DNA of 64,000 nucleotides from Microvelia longipes (GCA_018340805.1 JACMZG010001908.1:50398905-50462904); one strand, 5' to 3'. Positions 20,601 through 27,893 are shown, counted from the stretch's first letter. Notes: generated from the letters alone by a model not told the origin. Program-made: numbers and translations.

Positions 20601-22292
20601 TTTGTGGAGATAATAGTATATTATGCTACTAGGCAGCAAAATGGAATTTTGCAGACGAGTTTTATAAATTTGCCCCCGAGCCGAAGGCGAGGGTGGGCTA
20701 TGGAAATTACCTGCAGAGGCGTAAGCCGAGGCAGGTAATTAACCCATTTGACAGACGAGGCGAAGCCGAGGCTGGCAAATGGCGAATTACCTGCAGAGGC
20801 GTAAGCCGAGGCAGGTAATTAATTGCACGAGTCTGCAATGTTTCCTTTGCTGCATAGTAGCATATACTATTTTATCTACTAACGGCAGAAAAAATACACA
20901 AGAGATTATTTTAAATACTTGCTGCGAGATTTCACAGACAGTAAAGACTGCTTTGAAGTAGATGCAACGCTGACAATATCAGGTGGAGTGTGGTCCCATA
21001 ACTCGTCAATGTCAACAATGTTTGTATCTTTATTCACTTACTGTTGTTCTCACTCATTATGTTTTAGTAACTTAACTTTAGTTTACAGATTTAGTTTTTG
21101 ATAACGTTCTATTTTTGTAACTTTATATACTTAAACTAAATATAACAACATGAAATACAAAATCTGACGACTTAAACATTAAAAATCTGTCGATTCATAA
21201 ACAGCTGGTAAATAATTTAATTTAATGACAAAATTATCAGTGTTGCCAATTTTTTTCCAAAACATTGTATATTATTAGATAAACAAATGTTAAATGTTAA
21301 ACATTTAATAATAATATCGTAATTTTAAGTAACAATAAAGAAAGTTACATACTAAAAACAAGCTAGAATAAATCATAGTTTACAAAATAAAACAATACCG
21401 AAATTCACCCAATAATTTGTAAAATAATACCTCCGCTCATTCATTTTCCCGCCTAGGGAGTTTTGACTTGTTTCCCATGTTATTTAAATGAGCCATAACA
21501 CCCTAGTACTTTTTTCATTACCAAAACATTTTGCGTACTGTTTTGAAACATTTTGCGTACTGTTTTGAAATATTTCCCGTATTGTCTGACAGTGTAGGTA
21601 AAATGACATTTTGCAGCTTAAAAACAGTCCAGTAATGGCTAATTTTGCTGCCGTGAGTAGATAAAAGTTATTTTCTCAAGTAATGTTCCGGATTTAGCTT
21701 TAAATGTAACTAATTGTTACTTTACATCAGGTATTTTTACTCTAACTTACGAAAAAAGTTGCTACAAATTCTTCTGTGGGGTACTGGGCAGTATTGACTA
21801 AACTTGAAACAAGTTGAGCTGCTTCTTCACCTGTTACGAACTTCTCTTTGATCCATTTGAACAAACTCACAACCGACGGTCCCACACCTGCCTCTACGAC
21901 AGCGTCTCTAAAAACCACCCAAGATGTATACCTAAACGTGTTTGCTCCTGGCTTTAACTTGGTATATAGTGATAACGTAGCATTCTCTATCTGATAAATA
22001 TCCGCTGTTCTAATGACTTCGACTAACATGTTAAAATTAGATAAAACATACTGCCCTGTTCTATCATCATTGTTAAGACCATAAGATATTTTCTCCACCA
22101 ATTTGACTAAAGTTGTATTCAAGTCAATCATTGCTGGTAATGATTTTCCATGGATTCCGACAAAAAATGGTAAAAATGGAAATCTAGGTGGACTATTAAG
22201 TTTTGGTTTAGGTTGCAACCATTTCCGGTTTACGCCTTTGACTTTTAAGATTTCTTCGTTAGTTCTAGCATCAGAATTGGATATTCCTAAGG
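1563..22292 (-). CDS. Vg: Vitellogenin gene, partial, 13 exons
   Basis: Vitellogenin is the secreted lipid-transfer glycoprotein made mainly in the fat body and taken up by oocytes as yolk. Thirteen minus-strand exons, each with an AG acceptor and GT donor, join in compatible phases into one frame of about 1,130 codons without a stop. The order matches the insect Vg family: helical lipid-transfer segment (exons 1-3 here), then DUF1943-like beta-sheet segments (exons 4-13), with Vg-like strings such as EMLQRMAEATNFD, HVNAAVKSSIESAA, LTPKSFGLHYSTNY and ATVPNVPLGNFKEA. Insect Vgs are usually near 1,800 residues, so an N-terminal part (signal peptide, N-sheet, serine-rich linker) and a C-terminal vWD part are missing. 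They were not found in the window. Many NxS/T sequons fit a glycoprotein. The open frame argues for a functional gene. Family assignment is firm; the exact paralogue is unknown. Confidence 0.9.
2246..2418. mobile_element. MITE-like palindromic element, copy 1
   Basis: Imperfect terminal inverted repeats about 40 bp long (left AACACGGCTAAAATCAATTA, right end its diverged complement) enclose a short centre with GGGAGCCATTAAGGTTATTC. The same element, better preserved, occurs at 48964-49144. No ORF. It lies in the Vg intron between window exons 12 and 13. Confidence 0.7.
2440..2745. repeat. Dispersed repeat related to 54.68-55.0 kb
   Basis: The run from TTTAGATTGTTTAAAATATT through the AGGGG(T/A)CC-containing end resembles about 54690-55000 (TTTAGATTGTTCAAAAATAT, then ACTAGAGGGATCCT and AAAAGTAACCT). 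Both are AT-rich and non-coding. It may be the flank of the 892-1125 family in another orientation. Confidence 0.45.
2819..2854 (-). ncRNA. Hammerhead ribozyme-like motif (type I, minimal stem III)
   Basis: On the minus strand: CCTG (stem I), CTGATGA (plus 2844-2850), a short region with possible GG/CC pairing, GAA, the palindrome ACCGGT, C, then CAGG pairing with CCTG. The conserved cores CUGANGA and GAAA and a GUC cleavage triplet are all present; predicted cleavage is after plus position 2823. Stem III (ACC/GGU) has no loop, so activity would require dimerisation, as inferred for other minimal-stem-III hammerheads. Inference from motif only. Confidence 0.45.
3011..3050 (+). ncRNA. Hammerhead-like motif, mirror copy
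   Basis: Mirror of the 2819-2854 motif in the right arm. Stem II is better here (GGC, loop GTTAT, GCC), followed by GAAACCGGTC and CAGG. The first core base is changed (GTGATGA instead of CTGATGA), so this copy is probably inactive. Confidence 0.35.
3191..3361 (-). CDS. Vg: Vg exon (window exon 12)
   Basis: Acceptor TCTTTAACAG, phase 0, reading GHLEKSPERINYLLSQ and AMTFECEKEMNQSNYFLQAC; donor AAT|GTAAGT, phase 0. Fifty-seven codons. The cysteine pair CEKEMNQ...QAC and the following NVT sequon are a familiar Vg landmark upstream of the vWD domain. A 325-bp palindrome and a SINE lie within about 130 bp on either side. Confidence 0.88.
3491..3733 (+). mobile_element. tRNA-derived SINE, type 1, copy 1
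   Basis: The head has an A-box-like TGGTCGAGGTCGTTAAGGCG (3501-3520) and a perfect-looking B box GGTTCGCATCCC (3560-3571) with Leu/Ser-tRNA-like spacing. It is followed by an unrelated body (ACTAGAGGTGGTTCCCGCAG, ATCCCTGATGGGCCG) and a 3' (TAT)n tail. The same body occurs at 54230-54467. Not a functional tRNA gene: no intact cloverleaf. Confidence 0.75.
3764..3806 (-). repeat. R1 repeat, terminal fragment
   Basis: It contains TTTATACCGTAGGTATATAG and GAAAAGTATCGTGTTT, the terminal segment shared by every R1 copy in the window. Only about 40 bp remain. The rest of this intron (3807-4194) and the intron 4339-5309 have no recognisable feature. Confidence 0.6.
4195..4338 (-). CDS. Vg: Vg exon (window exon 11)
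   Basis: Acceptor TTCTTCACAG, phase 0, then MALDVH and ATVPNVPLGNFKEAIKSDPT; donor AAA|GTAAAG, phase 0. Forty-eight codons. The PNVPL-x-NF-K motif followed by a GEKAASGAEA segment is the usual insect Vg signature in this position. Too short to appear as a long ORF. Confidence 0.88.
5310..5546 (-). CDS. Vg: Vg exon (window exon 10), 5' boundary uncertain
   Basis: It encodes RFVTDSYAQAFDTSVEF, YSRSYVTQKARLLFF and ends NTKPFQ. Insect Vgs carry an equivalent S-x-S-Y/F-V-x-x-K/N-A-R segment. The start is either 5546 (after TTAATTAG, phase 0) or 5542 (after AAAG, phase 1). The donor is CAG|GTTCGT, GT-type but weak at +3 to +5; the next exon continues the family alignment exactly from this glutamine. 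Window residues about 848-926. Confidence 0.78.
5846..8416. mobile_element. PIF/Harbinger-type element, 2.57 kb, TTA duplication
   Basis: It is bounded by inverted GGCCCGTATTCAGAATCA and its complement, flanked on both sides by TTA (5843-5845 and 8417-8419). A 3-bp TWA duplication with GG-starting TIRs is the PIF/Harbinger pattern. The subterminal arms (about 5870-6040 and 8150-8400) are built of repeated CCTAGGTTGTTCCTAGC units. The interior is AT-rich with no transposase-like ORF, so the element is non-autonomous. It sits in the largest visible Vg intron. Confidence 0.75.
7780..8070 (+). repeat. Tandem repeat, about 121 bp unit, 2-3 copies
   Basis: CACCCCCAAAATTTATAAGG recurs at about 7903 and 8024, with a diverged copy near 7783. 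Each is followed by a CCAAAAAA tract and CAAAATCCGTTT...AGGTCAAAAGAAGTTG. Lies inside the 5846-8416 element. ORFs across it are low complexity (K/F rich) and not credible. Confidence 0.7.
8420..9598. other. Intron, no gene seen
   Basis: AT-rich intron sequence of Vg. The only structure is a set of overlapping TATAGTATATACTATATACA palindromes at about 8866-8950. Nothing coding is recognised on either strand. Confidence 0.6.
9599..10525. mobile_element. Foldback element of the CCAAGAGCCAG family, with nested insertion
   Basis: Begins CCAAGAGCCAGGTC and continues with CTATCCAGAGTGAAGCCC and TAAGTGGTTCCCT. From about 10020 the complement of this arm follows (GGGAACCACTTAT at 10171, then, after an insertion, TTGCGATTTTATAAAATTTT and ATATGAAGGGCTTT). 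The right terminus is lost. Related arms occur at 27597-27890, 44688-44890 (internal part) and 41355-42337 (terminal bases only). Confidence 0.65.
10197..10472. mobile_element. PIF/Harbinger-type MITE nested in foldback arm
   Basis: The inverted repeats start GGCCCGTATTCAAAGACG and end with the complement ...CTTTGAATACGTGCC. The whole 276 bp folds on itself through CTAACATTCTCCT/AGGAGAAGGTTAGG units. Same terminal family as 5846-8416 and 46079-46890. Flanking triplets are TAA and TAC, so a 3-bp duplication is plausible with one mismatch. Confidence 0.7.
10650..10807 (-). CDS. Vg: Vg exon (window exon 9), 3' boundary uncertain
   Basis: Acceptor GACTTTCAG, phase 2 in, reading GDVKAFEVSEETDNLQ and LYEHKRKIDELLQISTSG. 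Two donors keep the frame open: GTTAGT after 10650 (phase 0 out, pairing with an acceptor ending at 5547) or GTAATC after 10673 (phase 1 out, pairing with an acceptor ending at 5543). This charged region is the least conserved part of the gene, so similarity does not decide. The reading frame ends in a stop at 10602. Confidence 0.65.
10910..12337 (-). repeat. R1 repeat copy, interrupted
   Basis: Runs from TTTATACCGTAGGTATAG to GTACCCCGTACCCGATTTT. R1 is an interspersed repeat of roughly 0.75 kb without an ORF, with one end near GGGTACGGGGTACCTCGG and the other near ACCTACGGTATAAATGAGG. This copy is longer because of a hAT-type MITE (11036-11295) and an extra segment of about 400 bp (11325-11740). 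It lacks a clean GAGCGAAGCGAG motif (GAGCGAAGAGAATAC instead). Confidence 0.7.
11036..11295. mobile_element. hAT-type MITE with perfect 8-bp target duplication
   Basis: Terminal inverted repeats CAGTGGCGTAGCCAGGA and TCCTGGCTACGCCACTG enclose an (AT)n tract (about 11076-11126) and a 15-G run near 11244. It is flanked by identical TCTGTCTG at 11028-11035 and 11296-11303. An 8-bp duplication with CAG-starting TIRs is diagnostic of hAT elements. The host site is the TGTCTGTCTGTATGTG stretch of R1, so the MITE is younger than this R1 copy. Confidence 0.88.
12465..12699 (-). CDS. Vg: Vg exon (window exon 8)
   Basis: Acceptor GATGTTACAG then FTITEGHHMTGFAFDIKG in phase 0; donor G|GTAAGG, phase 1 out. 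It continues with TNYTLYYNPNKTTAKLAKF, a conserved beta-strand segment with two sequons. Window residues 717-794. An R1 copy ends about 130 bp downstream in the intron. Confidence 0.88.
12900..12937 (-). ncRNA. Hammerhead ribozyme-like motif
   Basis: Minus strand: CTGATGA (plus 12927-12933), then a 5-bp stem II AACCT/AGGTT with loop CATGTT, then GAAA and ACGCTT in place of the palindrome AGCGCTT seen in the mirror copy. The core and stem II are intact; stem III has one substitution. The cleavage triplet would be CUU. Confidence 0.42.
13092..13133 (+). ncRNA. Hammerhead-like motif, mirror copy
   Basis: Reads ATGATGA (first core base changed), stem II AGCCT/AGGTT with loop CATGTT, GAA, palindrome AGCGCT, T, then TGCC. 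Stem III is intact here while the first core base is lost, so it is complementary to the defects of the opposite arm. Confidence 0.35.
13205..14050. other. Intron with partial repeat copy
   Basis: About 13219-13310 matches the left arm of the 2773-3097 palindrome (TGCTGTTGGATATGGATATC, GGATAACGCCATTATCAGCA) with the ACCGGT segment deleted. The remainder shows only short local inversions near 13520-13610 (AGTTTAAAGAGACTCCTTTC) and no gene. Confidence 0.5.
14046..14095 (-). ncRNA. Hammerhead ribozyme-like motif (GAAACGTC type)
   Basis: Minus strand: ACATCC, CTGAAGA (plus 14081-14087), a weakly paired stem II region, GAA, palindrome ACGT, C, then GAATTC. CUGANGA, GAAA and GUC are all present. 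Stem I has one mismatch. CTGAAGATG...GAAACGTCG is a motif pair known from Penelope-like elements. Confidence 0.4.
14164..14212 (+). ncRNA. Hammerhead ribozyme-like motif (GAAACGTC type)
   Basis: CATTC (stem I), CTGAAGA (14169-14175), a poorly paired stem II region, GAAACGTC (14200-14207), GAATG. Stem I CATTC/GAATG is perfect, and predicted cleavage follows 14207. It is divergent from the 14046-14095 motif, about 75 bp away. Confidence 0.45.
14399..14693 (-). CDS. Vg: Vg exon (window exon 7)
   Basis: Acceptor TGTTTACAG, phase 2 in; donor AAG|GTAAAG, phase 0 out. It encodes EAKLGFIVPFNHQHYLTSYD, VNLPIRIKFDMDVD and FTTKHHILDLSP, all characteristic of the DUF1943 region. Window residues 618-716. 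Confidence 0.92.
14710..15550. other. Intron, one possible SINE, otherwise no feature
   Basis: About 15060-15200 carries an A-box-like TGGTCTAAGACGC (15078-15090) and a B-box-like GGCTCAATC (15131-15139). A related head lies at 16126-16183 (TGGACTAAGATCC, then TGTTCAAGGC); both continue CGCTTTATA...TATCAG. A second tRNA-derived SINE type (Leu-like A box) is plausible. No gene is recognised elsewhere here. Confidence 0.4.
15556..15808 (-). CDS. Vg: Vg exon (window exon 6)
   Basis: Acceptor TCATTCTAG, phase 1 in; donor AG|GTAGGT, phase 2 out. It encodes FPTATGLPFVFSLEGPTL and LPRSLNLTTDIKI; the insect Vg family has the equivalent P-T-x-x-G-x-P-F segment. Window residues 534-617. Confidence 0.9.
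16113..16275 (+). mobile_element. Possible tRNA-derived SINE, type 2, copy 2
   Basis: Head TGGACTAAGATCC followed by TTCGCTTTATATCCTATCAG aligns with 15078-15112. The B-box-like TGTTCAAGGC sits at a tRNA-like spacing. The bodies differ, so the assignment is tentative. Confidence 0.35.
16631..16874 (-). CDS. Vg: Vg exon (window exon 5)
   Basis: Acceptor CTTATTTTAG then FSWMTSSTDGFINLL in phase 0; donor C|GTAAAT, phase 1 out. It contains EGNMYLTMHGARRFFAFDNH followed by TIEELP, a typical Vg beta-sheet segment. Sequons NKS and NHT are present. Window residues 453-533. Confidence 0.88.
16880..18310. other. Vg intron with (AT)n tract
   Basis: Contains an interrupted (TA)n tract at about 17519-17655 with repeated ACCATA. 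Several TTACCATA/TGGTAA words are scattered over 17430-17960. No gene or classifiable element is recognised. Confidence 0.6.
18316..18529 (-). CDS. Vg: Vg exon (window exon 4), start of DUF1943-type region
   Basis: Acceptor CTGTTTCAG with phase 2 in; donor AAG|GTAAGA with phase 0 out. It encodes REAVNLLTPKSFGLHYSTNY and SSFFFTLRPILGDF, the usual junction between the vitellogenin N-terminal domain and the DUF1943 beta-sheet domain (window residues 381-452). Confidence 0.9.
19059..19347 (-). CDS. Vg: Vg exon (window exon 3)
   Basis: Acceptor TTTTTTCTAG, phase 1 in; donor CT|GTAAGT, phase 2 out. It encodes ISNFQRLLMVTSF, EMLQRMAEATNFD and HVNAAVKSSIESAA, the end of the helical lipid-transfer domain (window residues 285-380). 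A copy of repeat R1 starts only about 20 bp upstream of the acceptor. Confidence 0.93.
19366..19705 (+). repeat. R1 repeat, partial, close to Vg acceptor
   Basis: Starts AAATCGGGTGCGGGGGTACC with CATCGGATACGCTATGCT, then diverges, and resumes with ACTTGCCGTATTGAAACGAA and TTATTTATTAGATAA. Its poly(A) edge abuts the acceptor of Vg window exon 3 (19348-19350). The adjoining intron stretch 19706-19931 shows no feature. Confidence 0.6.
19932..20244 (-). CDS. Vg: Vg exon (window exon 2)
   Basis: The acceptor ATTATAG is followed directly by DIVKHADSQNETYLNSS in phase 0, and the donor is G|GTAAAT (phase 1 out). The segment LENKLLEAVQGGDSHKVQVY followed by RSLGNTAHPRI is a strongly conserved helix pair of insect vitellogenins. 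It covers window residues 181-284. Confidence 0.92.
20608..20881. mobile_element. MITE-like element with stacked GC-rich hairpins
   Basis: Inverted ends about 50 bp long (left ATTATGCTACTAGGCAGCAA, GCAGACGAG; right their complements) enclose four consecutive hairpins at about 20670-20820. Their apices are GCCGAAGGC, GGCGTAAGCC, GGCGAAGCC and GGCGTAAGCC, and the outer stems are AATTACCTGC/GCAGGTAATT and CCATTTG/CAAATGG. Much richer in GC than the surroundings. No ORF of substance. Confidence 0.65.
20885..21750. other. Vg intron, no feature seen
   Basis: AT-rich, with one short direct duplication near 21530-21570 (ACATTTTGCGTACTGTTTTG twice). No exon, element or RNA gene is recognised. Confidence 0.55.
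21751..22292 (-). CDS. Vg: Vg exon (window exon 1), lipid-transfer helical domain
   Basis: The acceptor TTTTTCAG ends at 22293; the exon opens with two bases completing a codon and then reads LGISNSDARTNEEILKVKG. It ends phase 0 before GTAAGT. It encodes window residues 1-180, including PPRFPFLPFFVGIHGKSLP and a run of amphipathic helices (KLVEKISYGLNNDD, EEAAQLVSSLVNTAQYPTEE) typical of the lipovitellin helical domain. Sequons NTT and NAT are present. The preceding exon must end in phase 1 and was not located. Confidence 0.9.
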
Positions 22293-22299
22293 CTGAAAA

Positions 22300-25080
22300 A
22301 TATCGTAAAGTAGCAAAAAGCGAATAAAATCAACAGGGTTTGAGTAAATGGTTAAGTATAACTAAACTGGTGGGCTTAATTTTTTAAATTTTAGTATTGT
22401 GTTTAGTGGTAACGCATCAACTATACAAAGAAACCTACGCCAAAAGTTGGCACCTTCTCTACAGGTAGGTACCTACACTACTAGTAGAGTAGGTACCTTT
22501 TAGTAGAGAGTAACCTAACTAAATGGTATTTTACTATTTTCTTGTCTTGAATTTTTCTTATCATCACAAATACTACAGTTGGGCAGATCCTTTACTACAC
22601 TAAAGGATCTTGTAAAGGATCTAGAAGCATGTGAAACATCCAAAGTAACTTATGGCGTTATATTCCACACTTGTTGCTAATCTATTTCAATTGGAACCAT
22701 TTGATTGTTAAAAATATTATTAGAGCAATACGTATTTCCATAATAGCAATGAATCAATTTTAATATCAGCCAGAATAACATTTTTGACCTTTTTAATGAC
22801 CTTTTTCATTTGTCATTTATTGTGAAGTCTTATTTCTATTTATTTATTTTTTTAAGGTTTTGGTCGATTATAGGTTAGTCTTATTTTCAGTGTCAATTAT
22901 TAGTAGGTTACCTAAATACAATGTATAAATCTGCAGTCTATAAGATTCTCGGTCCTAATAGTAATCTAAAGATATCAAACTATTAATTTGGCGACGGTTT
23001 GTTCAGTGGCATAATTGGTTTGTTTTGGGTAGCGCTACCCACTCTACTACTCTTTGGGTACCAGAGTAGTTACACGGTGTTAGGGCGGTTCTTATTGGTT
23101 GTTTGCAGACTTACTTTGGTCTTTTTTTTCAAAGGGATGATTCTTTTGGTGATAGATTTATAAAGTTATTACTTTGTAAGTTTGTTGCTGGGGGATCGTC
23201 TTTGAAAGGGGTGAGGATCGGGGTGGTTTTGCGAGCTGCTGGGGGGAGCAGCTTATGATTATAGTTTCGCATGTTTCGTGATTAGTAGTGGACCTGATAA
23301 GAGTTTTAGGGGGTATATCGTACAAATAGGGGTTTTGCAATTGTTATTATTATTTGTCACATTATAAGATAAATAAAATTAAGATAATTAATCTTAATAT
23401 GTAAGCAATGATTAATGATTAATAAAATTTTTAATCATTGCTTACAAATAAGCTATTTTTTTCTTTTTCTTACTTTTTTTATAAGCATTATTCATTTATT
23501 TTTATTTTTAGGTTTTTATTTCTAAAAAAAGAATGTTTACATTACAATGCAAATTGTAATGCTAAATACCATGAAAGAGGGCAGATAGCTCTACTAACAT
23601 GTACCAGTAACAACAAAATCAAGTCGTTACTGATAAGCTCTAAAAAATTTTAAAAAACATGCTGCTTAAGAATATTGTAAATAAGAGCAATACAAATTTT
23701 TAAATTTCATTTCATAATTAATTTCGAGTCATTTTATAAATTTACTAAAAAGTTAGAGAAATATCTAATAACCCATGCAAAATTCACACAAACTAGATCC
23801 AGGTATCCAGCTTATAGTTTTAGCAAGAGTAGCAAAAACTAAGACAAACTTACCATACGATTTGTATTAACCCAAGTGGTGAATCGAATCGTGTTGGTTT
23901 TTTTATTAATTTCAATTTGTTTTGGATACGAAAATCGATACAAATCAAGAAATCAATTCAAAAGATCGAGCTCGATCTCACAATATATCGTTTTCTATCA
24001 TGATTATTGATGGATCATAGAACTCAGGATCAAGACAGATGAATTCGAAAATCAATTTCACTCTCGCATTAATCTTGGAGAGTTTAAAAATTGAAAATCA
24101 AGCTTTTAAATTAATCTTATCAATCATGGCTCATGAAAGTTTTTTAATAATAAAAATTATGCTGAGTTGGATTTATTCCAAATTTTAATCGGTTGTTCCT
24201 CTAAAAGGCCTAATTGTTCGTTCGTGGATTTCATATCGAATTGATCAAATATGTTCACACACACTTCATACAGATGATACAGGAACCAAATTATTGGAGT
24301 TAATAGATGGTGGCAAGTCGTCATTATATGAAATAGATGGATGCTCCATATGTCAGTTTTGTAATGCTTAGAAAGCGAAAGTAAACGTCATATTTTTTTT
24401 AATAACTACCCTTTCTTCATCTGTAGACACAGAGAAGCAATATAAATTCGTGAATTATTTACCTGATGCAATAAAGAGGAATGTAATAAATAATTTCAAC
24501 ATTTCCGATATTATACCATCCGAAATACCGTCATAAAGCAACTAAAGATAACATCTTCAGAAAGATAATTCCATATTTTAATCTATACACACGTGCCAAA
24601 CCTTGTAATCGCGTCATTGTCAATATGTATGTTTTGGTAGCAAAACTGATGAATCCAAAAAAAGATAATTATCTTTAAAAACTGTCTGGTCTGAAATGAT
24701 CAAGATCAATAGACTATTAAAGATCTTTCATTAGCAATGTCGTCAGTAAAAATCGTCAAAAAATGTGTAGCCAAGCATTTTTCTTATCAATCCATGATAA
24801 TAAACCATATTATTTTCGTAATTATATAATTGTTGCAGATAATTAATAAGAGAATTCGCGTGTATTTTAAATGATACCATTAAAATGTTTCTTCATTACT
24901 ATGCTTTATTTCAAAATAAGGAATGACAGTGTACCACTTATGATCATCCTCAGTTGCAATCTGTAGCTCAGTATAAACGAAATTGTCTTTTAGTAGATAA
25001 TCATTCTAATATTTTTCCCAAATATTCAGTTAATTTTTTTAATAATTATTTTTGTTATAAAATGATTATAGTGAAACTCA
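22300..25080. other. No gene recognised; small palindromes
   Basis: The preceding Vg exon was sought here and not found. Palindromes occur at about 22455-22510 (GGTAGGTACCTAC...GTAGGTACC) and 23400-23447 (TGTAAGCAATGATTAA...TTAATCATTGCTTACA). The stretch 22990-23340 is richer in GC than its surroundings but has no convincing frame. Confidence 0.5.
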
Positions 25081-25082
25081 TC

Positions 25083-25832
25083 AATCGAATTCGCTACGCT
25101 GATCCTGCCTACTTCGCGCTCGCTTGGCTCTTCCTGAAGGAGTAAATACATTCCTTTTATTTCTAGCGGTCATCCATCTAGGCACTGACCAAGTTAGATG
25201 CTACTTAACTTTTATAACCTATCACGAATCATGGATATACTTTGCCGTATTGAAACGAAACTTGTTTGTGCACTTATTTATTACGTAAGGTATTATTTGT
25301 ATGAATTTTCAACTCAATTGTAATAATTATCGATTTTTTACATTTTTTTTTTAAAAACATACCCTAGATAAAGATCCGATAAAGATGGTAATAATAAGAT
25401 GGTACTTAGCACATATGTTAGTCTTATACATGACTACTATAGCGTGCTAAATCTCAATCATCGCGACATTATTTTGCATTTTAGGATTTTCCAAAATTTT
25501 TGCTGTTTCATTATTGCAGGTTAATGGCGTCATAAAAATATTGTTTTCTGAATAGCACAACTACAGTGGTAGACTGATTTTTACACAAAGTTTCAACTCT
25601 CTAGCCGAAATACACTAGGAGCTATTTACCGATTTTTGAACAAAGATTCAACTTTTTAGCTGAAATACACTGGGAGGGGGATTACAAACACACACATATA
25701 CAGACTGACAAGTTTGTGATAACTACTCAGGAGGTCTTAAAAACACATTAATTCCGTTGAAATCCCGGTTTCGGATTTTGGACAAGCACAGTATACTATT
25801 CCTATATAACTACAATATAAATAAGGAAAGGT
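25083..25832 (+). repeat. R1 repeat copy
   Basis: From AATTCGCTACGCTGATCCTG to CCTATATAACTACAATATAA. It includes the shared blocks GGTCATCCATCTAGGCACTG, TGCCGTATTGAAACGAAACT and TAGCACAACTACAGTGGTAG. Terminal GGGTACGG bases are missing. The GAAGCGAG motif is altered to GCGCTCGCTTGGCTC. No ORF. Confidence 0.7.
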
Positions 25833-25904
25833 AAAAAAGTTCGGAATTAAACATTTTTAGAAAGGCTTTTAGGCCACCTTAATGAAGATACAGGTGTTAT
25901 ATTT

Positions 25905-26642
25905 CGCTTGGGTGTTATGTTCCATGTCAAATCAACACAGGTAAAAACACGTGATATCTCCAATTTTAATATAATTTGGCTGACAGATAGGCACCATAGA
26001 AGGAAGGAAAAATCCAGATTTTTGGCCATATGGCCGCAGTAGGGTGGTGAATTTTCCAAAAAATGCGATTTTTCAACATTTCTTTAACTAAAAAAATGGC
26101 TGTATCTAAAATTCTGCGTAGGGTATGACTTTGGTAGCATTTGAAAGCTTAAACTCGACCCTTTCAAATAGTTTCTGCATACTTTAGGATAATGTGTTGC
26201 AAGTCTTTATTATAAGCAAATATAAAATAAAAATACTAATATCTCAAAAAGCAAATTTATGAAAAAAACCCTAAAATGAGCTTAAACTGTTAGTAAAATG
26301 TCTACAAAGTTTCATTTTGGGACCACCATGGGATTGGACGCAGTAGCACATAACGTGTGTCAAGGTATGTCAAACTGTAAAAAAGTAACTTTTTTGCTTT
26401 CTATTAATGATAATATGATGAATCTTAACTTTTTTAAAGTTTGACAAACCTTGACACAAGTTATGGAAAATTCACTACCCTACTGCGGCAATATGGCTGC
26501 ACCAAATGAGTCAAATATTTGGATTTTTTCTTTCTTCTATGGGTCCTACTTGTTAGGCAAATTATATTAAAATCAGTGAGATTGAGACCAAATGTACTTT
26601 TTTTTATTGATTTGACATGGAATGACCCACTTCCTATTTATT
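25905..26642. mobile_element. Foldback or TIR element with CATGTCAAATCAA ends
   Basis: Inverted arms of about 160 bp: left GTTCCATGTCAAATCAACAC with AATTTTAATATAATTTGGC, right the complement (TTGATTTGACATGGAATGAC). An inner inverted pair GTGTCAAGGTATGTCAAACT / AGTTTGACAAACCTTGACAC lies near 26357-26455. No transposase ORF; non-autonomous. Confidence 0.7.
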
Positions 26643-27596
26643 TGTTTTTAGGGGCGCAATGCACCGAAAGTCAGCTTCCATATGAACTTACCAGATATAA
26701 AAAGCTTTTAGGTATCAACATTTGATTTTTTCCACAACAATTTTTTTCTGTTATTATTATTATTTTGATTTCGACATATCCTATATCTAGTTAAGAAGAA
26801 ATGTGAAGCGGGAGTTTTCATGGCAAGCGAACCTATCTTAATCCTGCTAGTCACTTGTCACAATCTCTCTACAAGATGGAGAAAACACTTTTTCCCCTCT
26901 GGAAGTAATTGCAATTTATTTTCTCGAAGATGAAGTAATAAAATGTACACTTTCTGTTGTTTCACCTTCTCAAACGAAAATAAAATTAAAATTATTTGAA
27001 CGTTAAGATGCGTTTTTATTGTAGATGTTTGCGGTTAAATAATGCAACTGTAAGAAGAGATATATTCTAGGATAGAACAGTAGCAGGTATTCTTACTTTC
27101 CCGCCAACTACTCCCGAGGGAAATCAGTTTTCACTTGTTTGTTACCTCCACAACAATTCAATTATTTATCTGAGCCTATTTGTTGTTGGCCTAAATTGTT
27201 AGAACGTTCGGACAAAAAAGTACCTTTTTTAGTCCCTCTAATTTGTCTTTACGTTTTGTTACCTTGTTTTCTTATCTCGTAGCTACCTATCGCGTTTCCT
27301 AGTAAGACATTACTTACATTCTTTACTCGGGGTTTCTTAACTTATATATTTTTCAAAGAAAACGAATGTGTGAATGTTAAAATTAGATTTATTGTAAGCA
27401 CTACATTGCATTTTAGCTACACGTAATCAATGCTATAAGTTTCACTCTAAAACCAAGGAAAATTATTTTGGATTTTTAAAACTTAATATCACACCATTTC
27501 TTCTGTTATACTGTGCTGTCTGAGATCTTAACATATTAATACCGTAAGCCACAGTAATTCATCTTAAAGTTGTTTTAAAGTTTTTATTTTCCAGGT

Positions 27597-27892
27597 CCAA
27601 GAGCCGGACCTGAAAAAATGTGACTCATTTTATACTACTTAAAACAACTTTTTTCTGAAAATATACCTTAAATTATGAAAAACAACATAGCTGCCTATTC
27701 AGAGTGAAGCCCTTCATATGATTGCGCATGTTTAAAATTTTATCAAATTTCAGTTTTCTTGAAATAAGTGGTTCCCTGTAGGTCGTGTGCAAATCATAAA
27801 TAGAACATTTTTTAATGATGGCTAAATTTCCTATAAAGCGAGTCTTCAATCATCAAAATCGGATAACTACAACTAGAGTTATGGCCCTTTCA
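27597..27892 (+). mobile_element. Left arm of a CCAAGAGCC foldback
   Basis: Starts CCAAGAGCCGGACCTG, then ATTCAGAGTGAAGCCCTTCA and TAAGTGGTTCCCTGTAGGTC, matching 9599-9920. The match ends at AGAGTTATGGCCCTTTC exactly where the 55-bp minisatellite begins, so the partner arm is absent. The preceding stretch 26645-27596 holds no recognised feature. Confidence 0.6.
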
Positions 27893-27893
27893 A

